Source: Desulfuromonadales bacterium
GTDB lineage: Bacteria > Desulfobacterota > Desulfuromonadia > Desulfuromonadales > BM103
NCBI GenBank assembly: GCA_030145205.1
Contig: JAQYVZ010000021.1
Span: 1 to 64,000 of the forward strand
DNA length: 64,000 nt
Reading direction: 5' to 3'
Shown: piece after piece, positions 7,320-16,016 of the stretch
Numbering within the stretch: position 1 is the first letter of the stretch
How the letters are laid out: every line of letters begins with the position of its first letter
Position numbers and translations under genes: made by a program
The notes under the pieces: generated by a model
What the model was told of the DNA's origin: nothing
Database searches by the model: none
The model's input: only the letters and a program-made list of their open reading frames with translations

Positions 7320-7961
7320 ATGATCATGCCACGCACTTCCCGCGCGGTGGCGGTCGGCTACCCGCATCACATCACCCAACGCGGTAACAATCGGGAACCG
7401 GTCTTCTTTGACGATCAAGACCGAACAACCTATCTCGAACTGCTTCAACATTTCACACGCAAATTCCACGTGGACCTTTGGGCTTACTGCCTGATGTCAA
7501 ATCATGTTCACCTGCTGACAGTGCCGCAGGTTGACGACGCAATGTCACTTGGCATCGGCCGAACCAACCAAGTCTACACTCGCTACATTAATCGAAAATA
7601 CTTGCGCTCCGGGCGTCTTTGGCAGAACCGTTTTTATTCATGTATTGTCGATACCGACGAGTACCTTTGGGGAGTTGCCCGCTATATTGAAAACAATCCC
7701 GTCAAGGCAGGCTTGGTCAACGAAGCGACTGAGTTTCAGTGGTCAAGCGCTCGTCATCATCTGCATGAAGAACCAGACCCCCTGTTATCAAAAAACGGGT
7801 GGTTAACTCCGAACAACCGCAAAGAATACCGTCGGTTTCTAAAGGAAAAAAATGCTCGCGAGGAGGAAATGATCCGGCAGGCAACCCGTAGCGGGCGACC
7901 GTTCTGCTGTTCAAAAACTTTGTCTATCCTTGAAAAAGACCTGGACCGCCGCTTTGGGTAA
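7320..7961 (+). CDS. REP-associated tyrosine transposase (RAYT, Y1_Tnp/IS200-like)
   Basis: The 213-residue protein has the RAYT layout: N-terminal GYPHHITQRGNNR, the HUH metal site in YCLMSNHVHLLTVP, and the tyrosine helix in RYIENNPVKAGLV. RAYTs are single-copy, domesticated relatives of IS200 transposases that process single-stranded REP hairpins. Identical 24-nt palindromes stand at 7174-7197 and 7984-8007, and more than twenty related palindromes are scattered in the window, so this gene is the likely source of their spread. The ATG at 7320 follows AGGAGGGG; the in-frame ATG at 7326 is also possible. Confidence 0.93.
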   Translation: MIMPRTSRAVAVGYPHHITQRGNNREPVFFDDQDRTTYLELLQHFTRKFHVDLWAYCLMSNHVHLLTVPQVDDAMSLGIGRTNQVYTRYINRKYLRSGRLWQNRFYSCIVDTDEYLWGVARYIENNPVKAGLVNEATEFQWSSARHHLHEEPDPLLSKNGWLTPNNRKEYRRFLKEKNAREEEMIRQATRSGRPFCCSKTLSILEKDLDRRFG

Positions 7962-7980
7962 TCCATTTCACGACTTTCAA

Positions 7981-8010
7981 TCAGGGACACTTAAAAACAA
8001 GTGTCCCCGA
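7981..8010. repeat. REP palindrome flanking the RAYT gene on the right
   Basis: The palindrome at 7984-8007 has 9-bp arms GGGACACTT/AAGTGTCCC and loop AAAAAC and is base-for-base identical to the copy at 7174-7197. Confidence 0.9.
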
Positions 8011-8095
8011 TTCGATTCCGATTCCGACGATGTGTTTTCGTGCTACACTTTTTCTATTGTGCAGTATCCCCGCCTCCATACCAAGGCCACGATGC

Positions 8096-9148
8096 ATGTT
8101 GCTACTGATCACCTATATCCTGATTGCCCTCGGTTTTTCCTTCTTTTGTTCGATTGCCGAAGCGGTGTTATTGAGCGTGACCTTCCCGCATATTGCTCTG
8201 CTTGAAACCAGCAAGAAACCCTCCAGCAAACTGCTGCGAAAGCTCAAAGAAAACATCAACAGCCCGCTGGCGGCTATTTTAACCTTGAACACCGTCGCTC
8301 ACACGATCGGCGCGGCAGGGGCTGGCGCCCAGGCTGCCGAAGTCTTCGGCAGGACCTCCGTCGGCATCGCCTCGGCGATTCTGACCCTCTTGATCCTCGT
8401 TTTTTCAGAGATCATTCCCAAGACTCTTGGCGCACACTACTGGCGGCAGCTGGCACCGGCGACGGCGTACTGTCTGCGGTTCCTCATTGTGGCGCTCTAT
8501 CCGTTCGTCAAGCTGACCGAGTTTCTGACCCGCACCCTGACCGAAGGCCCGACGCTGCGCGGTATTAACCGTCAGGAGCTGGTCGCCCTGGCCCAACTTG
8601 GCGGCAAAGAGGGGACGCTCGCACTGAAGGAATCGAAGATTATGCAGAACCTTCTGTTGTTGCACGAAACGCCGGTCAAGGCAGCTATGACACCGCGTAC
8701 CGTGATCTTCTCATTGCCGGAAACTCTGAGTGTCGGTGCCTTTTTCTCGCAGTTCGGTGAAAAACCTTTCTCGAGAATTCCACTCTATCGAAGCGAAACC
8801 GAGGATATCAGCGGCTTCGCGCTACGTAGCGACCTGCTGCTCGCCCAAGCATACGACCAGGCAGATCGGCCAATTAGCGGTTTCCTGCGGAGCATGGAGA
8901 GGGTCCCCGCATCAATGAACCTGTCGCAAGCCTTTGACCGCTTTCTGAAGCAGCGCGCCCACATGATGCTGGTGCTCGATGAGCATGGTGGCGTGGCCGG
9001 CATCCTCACCCTGGAAGATGTGCTGGAAACCCTGCTCGGGCTGGAAATCATCGACGAATTCGACACCGCTGACGACATGCAGGAGCTGGCCCGCAAACTC
9101 TGGAGTCACCGCGCGAAAGAACTCGGTATTGATGTTGACAAAAAGTAA
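8096..9148 (+). CDS. CNNM-domain/CBS-pair membrane protein (HlyC/CorC-like)
   Basis: The product has about 350 residues. The N-terminal 150 residues hold the CNNM (DUF21) membrane domain, with four hydrophobic segments and the family motifs FSFFCSIAEAVLLSV, LTLNTVAHTIGAAGAG and VFSEIIPKTLGAHYW. Two CBS motifs follow: PVKAAMTPRTVIFSLP and FLKQRAHMMLVLDEHGGVAGILTLEDVLETLLG. The usual CorC_HlyC domain after the CBS pair is missing. Relatives bind adenine nucleotides through the CBS pair and are linked to magnesium or cobalt transport. The start at 8096 opens MLLLITYIL; upstream in-frame codons lack support. Confidence 0.85.
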   Translation: MLLLITYILIALGFSFFCSIAEAVLLSVTFPHIALLETSKKPSSKLLRKLKENINSPLAAILTLNTVAHTIGAAGAGAQAAEVFGRTSVGIASAILTLLILVFSEIIPKTLGAHYWRQLAPATAYCLRFLIVALYPFVKLTEFLTRTLTEGPTLRGINRQELVALAQLGGKEGTLALKESKIMQNLLLLHETPVKAAMTPRTVIFSLPETLSVGAFFSQFGEKPFSRIPLYRSETEDISGFALRSDLLLAQAYDQADRPISGFLRSMERVPASMNLSQAFDRFLKQRAHMMLVLDEHGGVAGILTLEDVLETLLGLEIIDEFDTADDMQELARKLWSHRAKELGIDVDKK

Positions 9149-9161
9149 GTTGAACTGCAAC

Positions 9162-9195
9162 CGGAGTTGGGAACACTCACACGATAGTGTCCCCC
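9162..9195. repeat. REP palindrome adjoining a ribosome-binding site
   Basis: A 25-nt variant (9169-9193) with arms GGGAACACT/AGTGTCCC lies directly before the AAAGGAGG ribosome-binding site of the DsrE-like gene, so it forms a hairpin in its leader. Confidence 0.75.
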
Positions 9196-9210
9196 AAAAA
9201 AGGAGGCTCC

Positions 9211-9558
9211 ATGCCACGCTATGCCCTGTTTGTTTTCAATGGCGACCCCATGTGTTTTATCCATGTGCTTCTGAACGCCCTGGAGATGCACGCCAAGGGA
9301 GACGAAGCAAAAATCATTCTTGAAGGAGCCTCGGTCAAGCTGGTTCCTGAACTGGTCAAAAGCAGCAATCCCCTGCACACCCTCTGGCAAAAAAGCCTGG
9401 AGGCAGGCCTCGTCGAAGGCGTCTGCAAGGCTTGCTCCAGCAAGCTGGGCACTCTCGACGCAGCCCGGGAGCAGGGGCTGACTCTCCTCGATGAGATGTC
9501 GGGCCATCCTGCCCTGTCAACCTATCGTGACAGAGGCTACGAGGTCGTCACCTTCTGA
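9211..9558 (+). CDS. DsrE-like small cytoplasmic protein
   Basis: The ATG at 9211 follows the strong site AAAGGAGGCTCC. The 115-residue product has the DsrE/F-like pattern: a first strand YALFVFNGDP, a helix FIHVLLNALEMHAKGDEAKIILEG, SVKLVPEL, and GVCKACSSKLG around residue 72, where relatives often carry the active cysteine. Members of the fold are involved in sulfur relay or are uncharacterised. It is a single gene bordered by palindromic repeats, so context gives no further hint. Confidence 0.7.
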   Translation: MPRYALFVFNGDPMCFIHVLLNALEMHAKGDEAKIILEGASVKLVPELVKSSNPLHTLWQKSLEAGLVEGVCKACSSKLGTLDAAREQGLTLLDEMSGHPALSTYRDRGYEVVTF

Positions 9559-9568
9559 CACCCTGGTG

Positions 9569-9630
9569 GAGTTGGGGAGACTTAGAAATAGGGACACTTA
9601 CACGGAGGTGTCCCCGGTAAGTGTCCCCGC
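9569..9630. repeat. REP/BIME-type palindromic repeat copy
   Basis: The palindrome at 9591-9614 has arms GGGACACTT/AGGTGTCCC and loop ACACGG, followed by the half-site GGTAAGTGTCCCC. The unit is nearly identical to the copies near 19.92 kb and 30.56 kb. Confidence 0.85.
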
Positions 9631-9911
9631 ACTGTTGATGCCTGGGAAGGGTTCAGAACGCACAAAAAAACACGATGACGGAAGTTCCGAGGTATTACCG
9701 GTTACTTTGTACTGCTTCCGGTTCTTCGAGCGCTTAGTCAACTTGGGAATTTCTTCCGGCTGATCAACGATTTTTCAGGTCGTCCGCTCTACTTTGCCTC
9801 TAGGGTATTTCCGTCACCGCTTGAATTAACTCTAGCGCAGTACTGGATGATGCCAAGCAACACTTTTCGATTATTTTTCGAATAGTTACAACATTCTGAT
9901 ATCATTCGATT

Positions 9912-9958
9912 CTGAGGACAGGCACACGGGGTTACCCCAGAAGAGTGTCCCGCGAGGG
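9912..9958. repeat. degenerate REP copy
   Basis: Only the right half AAGAGTGTCCCGCGAGGG is well preserved; the left arm has decayed to GGCACACGGGGTTACCCC. Confidence 0.55.
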
Positions 9959-9963
9959 AACAA

Positions 9964-10596
9964 CTAACTCTGTTCCCCACCACACATCATCCCCCAGTTC
10001 CAAGCCAGCAGCGGCTCCCGGCCTCCCAACGCCAGAAACTCGACCTTTAGCTCCGGCAGGCTCAACAACGCACAGGTGTGATTGAACAGCGTGCTGCCTG
10101 GGTTGACCACCAGCACCCCTCCCAACGACTCGGCGAACACCTGGTGGGTGTGGCCGACCACCAGCACATCGAACGGCAGGTCCTGCAAGATCCTGGCCCA
10201 GCGCTGCCGCTGCACCGCGATCAGGTCGCCCTGCTCATCGAGCAGCACGATCCCGTCCATGAGCGACGCCGGCGGACTGGCGTGAATCATGTAGACCCGT
10301 TTACCGGCCGCCTCCAGGACTATCTCCCGCGGCAGGCTGTGCAGGTATTGCGCGGCCGGACCGGCCGGGTCGCTGGCGTGGCGCTCCAGCCACCAGAGGT
10401 CGTGGTTGCCGAAGACCACCCTGCAGCCGCTGTCGTTCAGCAGGGCGAGGGTCTGCTCCAGCTCGACGCCGTAGCCGGCGATGTCGCCGGCGCACAGGAT
10501 GGTGGCGGCGCCGGCCTCCCGCAGCAGGGTCAAAGCTTCCCGGAGAGGGTCCAAAGTTGCGTGAACATCGCTGATCAGGCCTATTTTGTGGCTCAT
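9964..10596 (-). CDS. metallophosphoesterase (YfcE/MJ0936-like)
   Basis: The metallophosphoesterase motifs appear in order in this 210-residue protein: GLISDVHA at residues 6-13, CAGDIAGYG near 36, VVFGNHDLWW near 61, MIHASPP near 103 and VVGHTHQVF near 147. These supply the residues for two metal ions. Family members hydrolyse phosphodiesters or phosphoproteins, and the physiological substrate cannot be read from sequence. It is cytoplasmic, with no signal peptide. It reads toward the REP-bearing gap and has no close neighbour in the same direction. Confidence 0.9.
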   Translation of the reverse strand: MSHKIGLISDVHATLDPLREALTLLREAGAATILCAGDIAGYGVELEQTLALLNDSGCRVVFGNHDLWWLERHASDPAGPAAQYLHSLPREIVLEAAGKRVYMIHASPPASLMDGIVLLDEQGDLIAVQRQRWARILQDLPFDVLVVGHTHQVFAESLGGVLVVNPGSTLFNHTCALLSLPELKVEFLALGGREPLLAWNWGMMCGGEQS

Positions 10597-10782
10597 CGAT
10601 GCCTTGCCTTCCGGAGGGACTTCAACTCTGTTTATGGTAAACGGGTTCTTTTATTAAATTAAATGAGTCCTAGGTCACCCGATTTCTCTCTTGGTCATCG
10701 ACCAGGGCTCGCAGGCGATGCCCAGTCACCTTCCAGTGCCAGTCTCTCAGTGGTTCAAAACCGGTGATCCTAAAACTGGTCC

Positions 10783-10832
10783 AGGAGCCGGAGGCACCCT
10801 CGTGTGAATGTCCCCTGAAAGAGTCCCGCGAG
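10783..10832. repeat. degenerate REP copy
   Basis: GGAGCCGGAGGCACCCTCGT is followed by GAATGTCCCCTGAAAG and AGTCCCGCGAG, the usual flanks with a diverged core. Confidence 0.6.
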
Positions 10833-10877
10833 CCTCATCTGAATCCAATTTTAACAATTCGCTGCTAAACTATACCA

Positions 10878-11867
10878 ATGAAACACTTCGGCCTCTTGAC
10901 ATGGTTGCTGATTTCACTCGCCCTGCTGCTTGTCCCAGGGGCGTTGGCACAAGCGACGTCAGACGATTTCTCCACCTGGCTTAACCAGCTGCGTGTAGAC
11001 GCCCGCGCCGCAGGGATTTCGCCAAAGACCCTGGATGCAGCGCTGGCTGGGCTGAAATCACCGCAGCCACAAATGATTGAGCGCGATCGAAATCAACCAG
11101 AGAGAAAGGAATCGTTCGAAGCGTATGTGACCACCCGGGTCAACCAGGCACGCATCGACGGCGGGCGCAAGATGCTGAAACGCTACCCCACCTGGCTGGG
11201 CCGGGTCGAACGGCAGTACCGGGTGCAGCAACGGTTTCTGGTTGCCCTTTGGGGGATCGAGAGCTTTTACGGCCGGCACACCGGGAATTATCCGGTCATC
11301 CCGGCGCTGGCCACTCTGGCATACGACAAACGACGTAGCGATTATTTTCGCCGGGAGTTGATTGAAGCGCTGAAAATCCTCGATGCCGGACAGGTCAGGT
11401 TGGCGCGCATGCAAGGGTCATGGGCGGGGGCGATGGGACCGTTCCAGTTTATGCCGTCCTCGTATCGCCACTATGCGGTCGATGTGGACGGCGACGGTCG
11501 TATCAACATCTGGGGGGCCATCCCCGACGCACTGGCCTCTGCGGCCAACTATCTGGCCAAGGCCGGCTGGAAAGACGACCAAACCTGGGGACGGCCGGTC
11601 AAACTGCCGAAAAACTTTGATAAGACTCTGGCCGGGCTGGGAACCTCCCTGCCTCTGTCACGCTGGCAGGCCCTCGGTGTTCGGCGCAGCAACGGTCGAG
11701 CGCTGCCGCGACGCAACCTGCAGGCCTCGCTGGTCATCACCGATGGCCAAGCCGGACCCGCCTACCTGGTTTACGATAATTTCCGGGCCTTGCTCCGCTG
11801 GAACCGCTCCAATTCATTCGCGGTTGCGGTCGGAACCTTGGCCGACGCATTGCGAACGACTCCTTGA
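10878..11867 (+). CDS. lytic murein transglycosylase, MltB-like (SLT_2 domain)
   Basis: The 329-residue protein has a cleaved signal peptide (LLVPGALAQA, residues 16-25) and no lipobox, so it is probably periplasmic and soluble. The SLT_2 motifs are clear: LVALWGIESFYG with catalytic Glu, SWAGAMGPFQFMPSSY, and DVDGDGRINIWGAIPDALASAANYL. The C-terminal half ends in the family's usual module with RALLRWNRSNSFAVAVG. The enzyme cleaves the glycan strands of peptidoglycan to form 1,6-anhydromuramic ends. It is a single gene between two REP copies. Confidence 0.92.
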   Translation: MKHFGLLTWLLISLALLLVPGALAQATSDDFSTWLNQLRVDARAAGISPKTLDAALAGLKSPQPQMIERDRNQPERKESFEAYVTTRVNQARIDGGRKMLKRYPTWLGRVERQYRVQQRFLVALWGIESFYGRHTGNYPVIPALATLAYDKRRSDYFRRELIEALKILDAGQVRLARMQGSWAGAMGPFQFMPSSYRHYAVDVDGDGRINIWGAIPDALASAANYLAKAGWKDDQTWGRPVKLPKNFDKTLAGLGTSLPLSRWQALGVRRSNGRALPRRNLQASLVITDGQAGPAYLVYDNFRALLRWNRSNSFAVAVGTLADALRTTP

Positions 11868-11883
11868 AAGCAGGCCTCCGTTG

Positions 11884-11958
11884 GAACTGGGGACACGCGC
11901 CGGAGACACCCTCGTGCAAAAATGCCCTGGAAGCGCCCTACAAGAGTGTCCCGCGAGT
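11884..11958. repeat. degenerate REP copy
   Basis: Remnants include GGGGACACGCGCCGGAGAC, ACCCTCGTGC and the half-site AAGAGTGTCCCGCGAG. It separates the transglycosylase from the converging methyltransferase gene. Confidence 0.6.
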
Positions 11959-12016
11959 CCTTATGCGTTCGATCGGCTGGTCAACAGAACCGAAAGCATT
12001 AACAGGGTGCCCCAAC

Positions 12017-12892
12017 CTAACCCTTCAACCGCCGGGCCAGCTCCCGAATATGCGCCGGCCCCACTTCGCAACAGCCACCGACAATGGTCGCGCCCTGACG
12101 GACCCAGCCTGCCACGAAATCAGCGTACACGTCCGGCCCCAGGTTGGTGCGTTTCTCAAGGGCATCGACCGTGGCGCCATCGACCAGGAAGTCGTCGCTG
12201 ATGGTCACAAAGCCGTTGGCATAAGCGCCCACCGGACACGCCAGCCCGGTCAACAGCGGTATCGCCTGGCTGACCGCTTCGGGGGTCGAACAGTTGACCA
12301 GCAGGGCTTCGAGGTTGAATTCCTCAATCAACGGCAACACGGCCGACAGCGGCTCCCCGGAGCGAAGCCGGCGACCATCGCTGTCGTCGACGGTTACCGC
12401 CAGCCAGATCGGCTTGTCGACGACCTGCGCCCCCATGATAGCACCACGTGCCTGTTCAACCGAGGCCATGGTTTCACAAAGCAACAGATCGACATAAGGC
12501 GCCTGCAGGCGAGCGATCTCTGCATACAGCTCGGCGGCCTCTTCGGCCGGCCGGACCCGATCGGGGCGATAGGAGCCTTCGGCGGGCCCCAACGACCCGG
12601 CGACCAGGCCGCGGCCATGTTCGTCGCGGGCCGCGACGGCCAGTTGACAGGCCTGGCGATGCAGCTCGGCAAAGCGCTCTGCAAGGCCGAAGCGCTGCAA
12701 CCGCGACCGATGCACGGCATAGCTGTTGGTGGTGGCCACGTCGGCGCCCGCCCGAAAATAGTCGCGGTGCACAGCCTGCACCAGCGCGGGGTTGTCCAGC
12801 AGAACCTGGGCGGACCAGAGGCCGGTCGGAGCGCCCGGAGAGCGCGCCAGCAGTTCCTGGCCCATGCCGCCATCCAGCAGTGTGAGAGTCAT
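12017..12892 (-). CDS. homocysteine S-methyltransferase family protein
   Basis: The 291-residue protein has the zinc-dependent homocysteine S-methyltransferase fold: LLDGGMGQELLAR at the N-terminus, the first zinc ligand in LLVNCSTPEAV (near residue 202) and the paired cysteines in IVGGCCEVGPAHIREL near the C-terminus. Free-standing proteins of this size (MmuM/BHMT type) transfer a methyl group from S-methylmethionine, SAM or a betaine to homocysteine to make methionine. The donor cannot be decided from the sequence. No methionine regulatory element was seen in front of it, in contrast to the SAM riboswitch at 4.0 kb. Confidence 0.9.
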   Translation of the reverse strand: MTLTLLDGGMGQELLARSPGAPTGLWSAQVLLDNPALVQAVHRDYFRAGADVATTNSYAVHRSRLQRFGLAERFAELHRQACQLAVAARDEHGRGLVAGSLGPAEGSYRPDRVRPAEEAAELYAEIARLQAPYVDLLLCETMASVEQARGAIMGAQVVDKPIWLAVTVDDSDGRRLRSGEPLSAVLPLIEEFNLEALLVNCSTPEAVSQAIPLLTGLACPVGAYANGFVTISDDFLVDGATVDALEKRTNLGPDVYADFVAGWVRQGATIVGGCCEVGPAHIRELARRLKG

Positions 12893-13060
12893 GCAACCAT
12901 CTTAGCAGATTACAGCCGAAATTCCGGGGACGGAACCGAATCGGCGACGCTTTCGCGCAACGGTCCCGCGCAGGACGGAGGCGCGCAAAGGGAAAAGTCC
13001 CGGTTGAACCTGGACGAAAAGACGCTTTACAGAAACCCAAAAGTAGGCACAATAAGGACC

Positions 13061-13582
13061 ATGTCGACCCATACCCCGATTTATATGACCCCCGCCTGCG
13101 CGGAACAGATGCGTGCCGAGCTCAAGGACTTGCTTTATGTGAAGCGCCCCGACACGGTGCGGCGTGTCTCCGATGCAGCCGCTGAGGGCGATCGCTCGGA
13201 GAACGCAGAGTACATCTACGGCAAGCGTCACTTAAGAAAAATCGATTCTCGCATTCATTTCCTGACCAAGCGGATTGAAAACGCCGAAATCGTCGATCCC
13301 GCAGCCCAGGGCAAAACCGCTGCCGGCCGTGTTTTATTTGGGGCGACCGTGATGGTGGCGGATGAAGAGGGTGATGAAGTCACCTACTGTATTGTCGGGG
13401 TCGATGAATACAATGGTGCGAAAGGCCTGGTGAGCTGGCAGTCTCCGATTGGCAAAGCCCTGATGCGGAAAGAGGTGGGGGATGTGGCGATCATCAAGAC
13501 GCCGACCGGCACCAAAGAGCTCGAAATTCTTTCCATCGAATATCAGCCCATTAAGGGTGTAGAAATCATCAGCCGCGTTTGA
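13061..13582 (+). CDS. greB: transcription elongation factor GreB
   Basis: The 173-residue product has the Gre layout: an N-terminal antiparallel coiled coil (residues about 8-80) with the tip residues in AAAEGDRSENAEYIYGKRHLR and a C-terminal FKBP-like domain (VLFGATVMVADEEGDEVTYCIVG, SPIGKALMRKEVGD, EILSIEYQP). The YIYGKRHLRKID stretch points to GreB and not GreA. It rescues backtracked RNA polymerase by stimulating transcript cleavage. The ATG at 13061 was chosen because the open frame upstream runs antisense through the methyltransferase gene. Confidence 0.93.
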   Translation: MSTHTPIYMTPACAEQMRAELKDLLYVKRPDTVRRVSDAAAEGDRSENAEYIYGKRHLRKIDSRIHFLTKRIENAEIVDPAAQGKTAAGRVLFGATVMVADEEGDEVTYCIVGVDEYNGAKGLVSWQSPIGKALMRKEVGDVAIIKTPTGTKELEILSIEYQPIKGVEIISRV

Positions 13583-13620
13583 CACAGGAAGCGCGGGAGC
13601 GCCCCGCGGGTGAGCTCTGC

Positions 13621-13980
13621 TCAATTTCCGGTCAGCCAGTTCCAGGCCTCGTCGACCTCACCCTCTTTAAAACAGTGACAATGTGTAAAGGTGAGCAGAC
13701 TAAAAATACGCAGACTCCATTTCACAACGTCTCCGCCGCCGACCAGGGCCAGGCGTTCAATGTCACGGGCATGCTTGACATCGAATTTAAGGTCATCCCA
13801 CAGCCCGTCGAAGTGCTCATAGGGAAAGGCTTGCAGGTCGATCAACACCCTGATCTTGCCTCTGGCAGAGATCGTCCCTTCAAGTTCATCGGTGATGGTT
13901 TTAACTTCTTCACGACTCAAGGGGCGACTGATGCGAAATGCCAGGGCTGAATGGTCGCTTTTGTTCAGTCTTTCGAACAT
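13621..13980 (-). CDS. SpoIIAA-like STAS-fold protein
   Basis: The ATG at 13978-13980 has a strong site (GGAGGGAAGGAT). The 119-residue product shows the SpoIIAA-like pattern: LAFRISRPLSREEVKTITDEL, KIRVLIDLQAFPYEHFDGLWDDLKFDVKHARDIERLALVGG and the C-terminal EAWNWL. The family is widespread in bacteria; members bind small hydrophobic ligands or membranes in some structures, but a role is not established. An upstream ATG nine codons earlier lies before the ribosome-binding site and is rejected. Convergent with greB. Confidence 0.8.
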   Translation of the reverse strand: MFERLNKSDHSALAFRISRPLSREEVKTITDELEGTISARGKIRVLIDLQAFPYEHFDGLWDDLKFDVKHARDIERLALVGGGDVVKWSLRIFSLLTFTHCHCFKEGEVDEAWNWLTGN

Positions 13981-14267
13981 ATCCTTCCCTCCCTGAAACG
14001 GGTTCAACGCCTTTTACTTATAATTTTAGCAGACCTGCGAAATTTTTCCTGCGATGTCGGGAAAGCGCCGCAGAGGGGTCCTCCGTCCGGCACGTCTTGA
14101 TCCTGTTCGACGCGGGTTGCCCGTTCGATTTGCCTTGCGTCTGGAAATCATCGAACACTTCCTCTTTCTAACCAGGCAAAAGATGTCGCCTGCGCAAACT
14201 CATGCTAAATTAGAAGATACGGGTTGTTATCGACCGTCCTGAAGAAAGGCGGGGGGGTTTCTAAACG

Positions 14268-16016
14268 ATGTGGCAAAAACTCTTGCTGATGATGTGCTGT
14301 AGCCTGCTTTTGGCGTCCGCAGGCGGCGCCGCGGAATTGCCGCTGGCGATCCGGGCCGACAACACAGCGCTGCAGCCGGTCCTTGAAACGGCTCTGGTCC
14401 TGCCTTCGGCGTTGGCCGACAGCGCTCAATTGAACCGGCGCTGGCTGAAGCGCTACCAGCGGCAGCTGCCCGGACTGGTCAAGGAGGCGTTGGAGCCCTA
14501 CGGCTACTTCGACAGCCACACCACCAGCCGACTGGTAGAAGACCCTGCGGGGGACAGGCACCTGCAGGTCGACATTCAGTGCGGGGAACCGCTGCGCATC
14601 ACCCGCCTGGAGCTCGACCTGACCGGTCCGGGCGCGCAACTACCGGAACTGAGGCGGCGGTTGCAAGACTTCCCGCTGCAGCTCGATGATGTCCTGCGCC
14701 AGGATCTTTACGAGCAGGGCAAGGCCCAGCTGCAGCAGGCCGCCGCCGACCTCGGCTTTCTGCGGGCCGACTACCGCCAGCACCAGCTCGAGGTGCACCT
14801 CGGCGAACGCCGTGCCGACATCCGCCTGCTGCTCGACACCGGTCCCCGCTTCCGCTTCGGCGACACGCGTTTCAGCGGACAGGGTGACTACCCGCAGCGT
14901 TTCCTGCGCCGCTTTCTCGCCTATCGCGCTGATGACAACTTCGCCTACAGCCTGCTGGGGAAGACCCAGCTGAACCTGTTCGACGCCGACCTGTTCCAGT
15001 CCATCACGGTCCGCGCCCTGCCCGATCAGGCTGAAAAAGAACGGGTCCCGGTCGAAATCACTCTGCGCCCTGCGCCGCGACATCGGCTGCGACCCGGTAT
15101 CGGCTACGGAACCGACACCGGCGGCCGTGTCTCGTTGCGCTATCGCAACCTGAACCTGCTGCACCGCGGCCACGAGCTTCAGGGTGACCTGCTGCTGGCG
15201 GAGCGGCAGCAGGTGCTGCTGACCACCTATGTTCTCCCCGACATGGATCGTCTCGACAGCCAGACCCTGCTGCGCGTCGGCTTCGATCGTGAAGAGACGG
15301 AAAGCTACGACAACCAGGAACTGTTCGCCGAAGCCGAATATCAGCGTGCTTTCGGCAAGCATCTGCTGACGACCCTCTTTGTACGCATGACCCGTGAAAT
15401 TTCGGAGGTTGGTGACGACACCAACCGGGCGCAGATGCTGCTGCCGGGCCTCCGCCTGGCTTGGCGCAAAGCTGATGCCAGGCTAAACATGCAGCAGGGC
15501 TTGCACGCCAGCATGAAGCTGCAGGGTGCCCGGGAGGGCCTGTTTGCCGACACCAGCCTGGTGCAGCTGTCCGGTCAGATCAACCTGCTCCAGCCGCTGC
15601 CGGGCCGCTTCTCCCTGATGCTACGGCTTCAGGGCGGAACCACCTGGCATGAAGACCCGTTTCATGAGGTCCCGACCTCGCTCCGTTTCTTCGCCGGCGG
15701 CGATCGCAGCGTGCGCGGCTACCGCTACCAGTCGCTCGGGCCGGTCGATGCGCAAGGGGATGTGGTGGGCGGCAAACACCTTCTGGTTGGCAACTTTGAG
15801 CTGGAAAGACGGCTCAACCCGCAATGGGGCCTGGCGCTCTTCTATGACATCGGCAATGCCTTTGACAATCTCTCTGACTACGAGCTGGAACAGGGCGCCG
15901 GACTCGGAATCCGGCGCTATACGCGCATCGGCCCGCTGCGCCTTGATCTGGCCCGACAGCTGGGCACCGACCGGGACGGCTACCGCCTGCACCTGAGCGT
16001 GGGGTTTGGATGGTAA
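14268..16016 (+). CDS. tamA: outer-membrane translocation/assembly protein TamA (BamA superfamily)
   Basis: The 582-residue product has a signal peptide (LLLASAGGAAE, residues 13-23), POTRA-like domains to about residue 270 (LVKEALEPYGYFDSHTTSRL; DTRFSGQGDYPQRFLRRFLAY) and a C-terminal 16-strand barrel with the family motif FFAGGDRSVRGYRYQSLGP and terminal strand YRLHLSVGFGW ending in an aromatic residue. It overlaps the next gene, tamB, by seven bases. TamA in the outer membrane and TamB across the periplasm form a complex involved in outer-membrane protein assembly and phospholipid traffic. Confidence 0.93.
   Translation: MWQKLLLMMCCSLLLASAGGAAELPLAIRADNTALQPVLETALVLPSALADSAQLNRRWLKRYQRQLPGLVKEALEPYGYFDSHTTSRLVEDPAGDRHLQVDIQCGEPLRITRLELDLTGPGAQLPELRRRLQDFPLQLDDVLRQDLYEQGKAQLQQAAADLGFLRADYRQHQLEVHLGERRADIRLLLDTGPRFRFGDTRFSGQGDYPQRFLRRFLAYRADDNFAYSLLGKTQLNLFDADLFQSITVRALPDQAEKERVPVEITLRPAPRHRLRPGIGYGTDTGGRVSLRYRNLNLLHRGHELQGDLLLAERQQVLLTTYVLPDMDRLDSQTLLRVGFDREETESYDNQELFAEAEYQRAFGKHLLTTLFVRMTREISEVGDDTNRAQMLLPGLRLAWRKADARLNMQQGLHASMKLQGAREGLFADTSLVQLSGQINLLQPLPGRFSLMLRLQGGTTWHEDPFHEVPTSLRFFAGGDRSVRGYRYQSLGPVDAQGDVVGGKHLLVGNFELERRLNPQWGLALFYDIGNAFDNLSDYELEQGAGLGIRRYTRIGPLRLDLARQLGTDRDGYRLHLSVGFGW

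Larger units (their letters stand above)
9559..9963. other. gene-free stretch with two REP copies
   Basis: This 405-base gap holds REP copies at 9569-9630 and 9912-9958. The middle (9650-9900) is AT-richer. The minus strand has one open stretch of about 35 codons reading DQPEEIPKLTKRSKNRKQYK, but it has no start codon or ribosome-binding site. I see no RNA gene. Confidence 0.5.

Noticed and set aside
9655-9770. Minus-strand open stretch of about 35 codons in the 9.6-9.9 kb gap
   Set aside because: There is no start codon, ribosome-binding site or known motif, so it is at most an unidentifiable remnant.
10745-10775. T-loop-like GGTTCAAAACC considered as a tRNA fragment
   Set aside because: No acceptor, D or anticodon arms can be folded around it.
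11864-13060. Long N-terminal extension of the greB frame
   Set aside because: It runs antisense through the homocysteine methyltransferase gene; GreB similarity starts at 13061.
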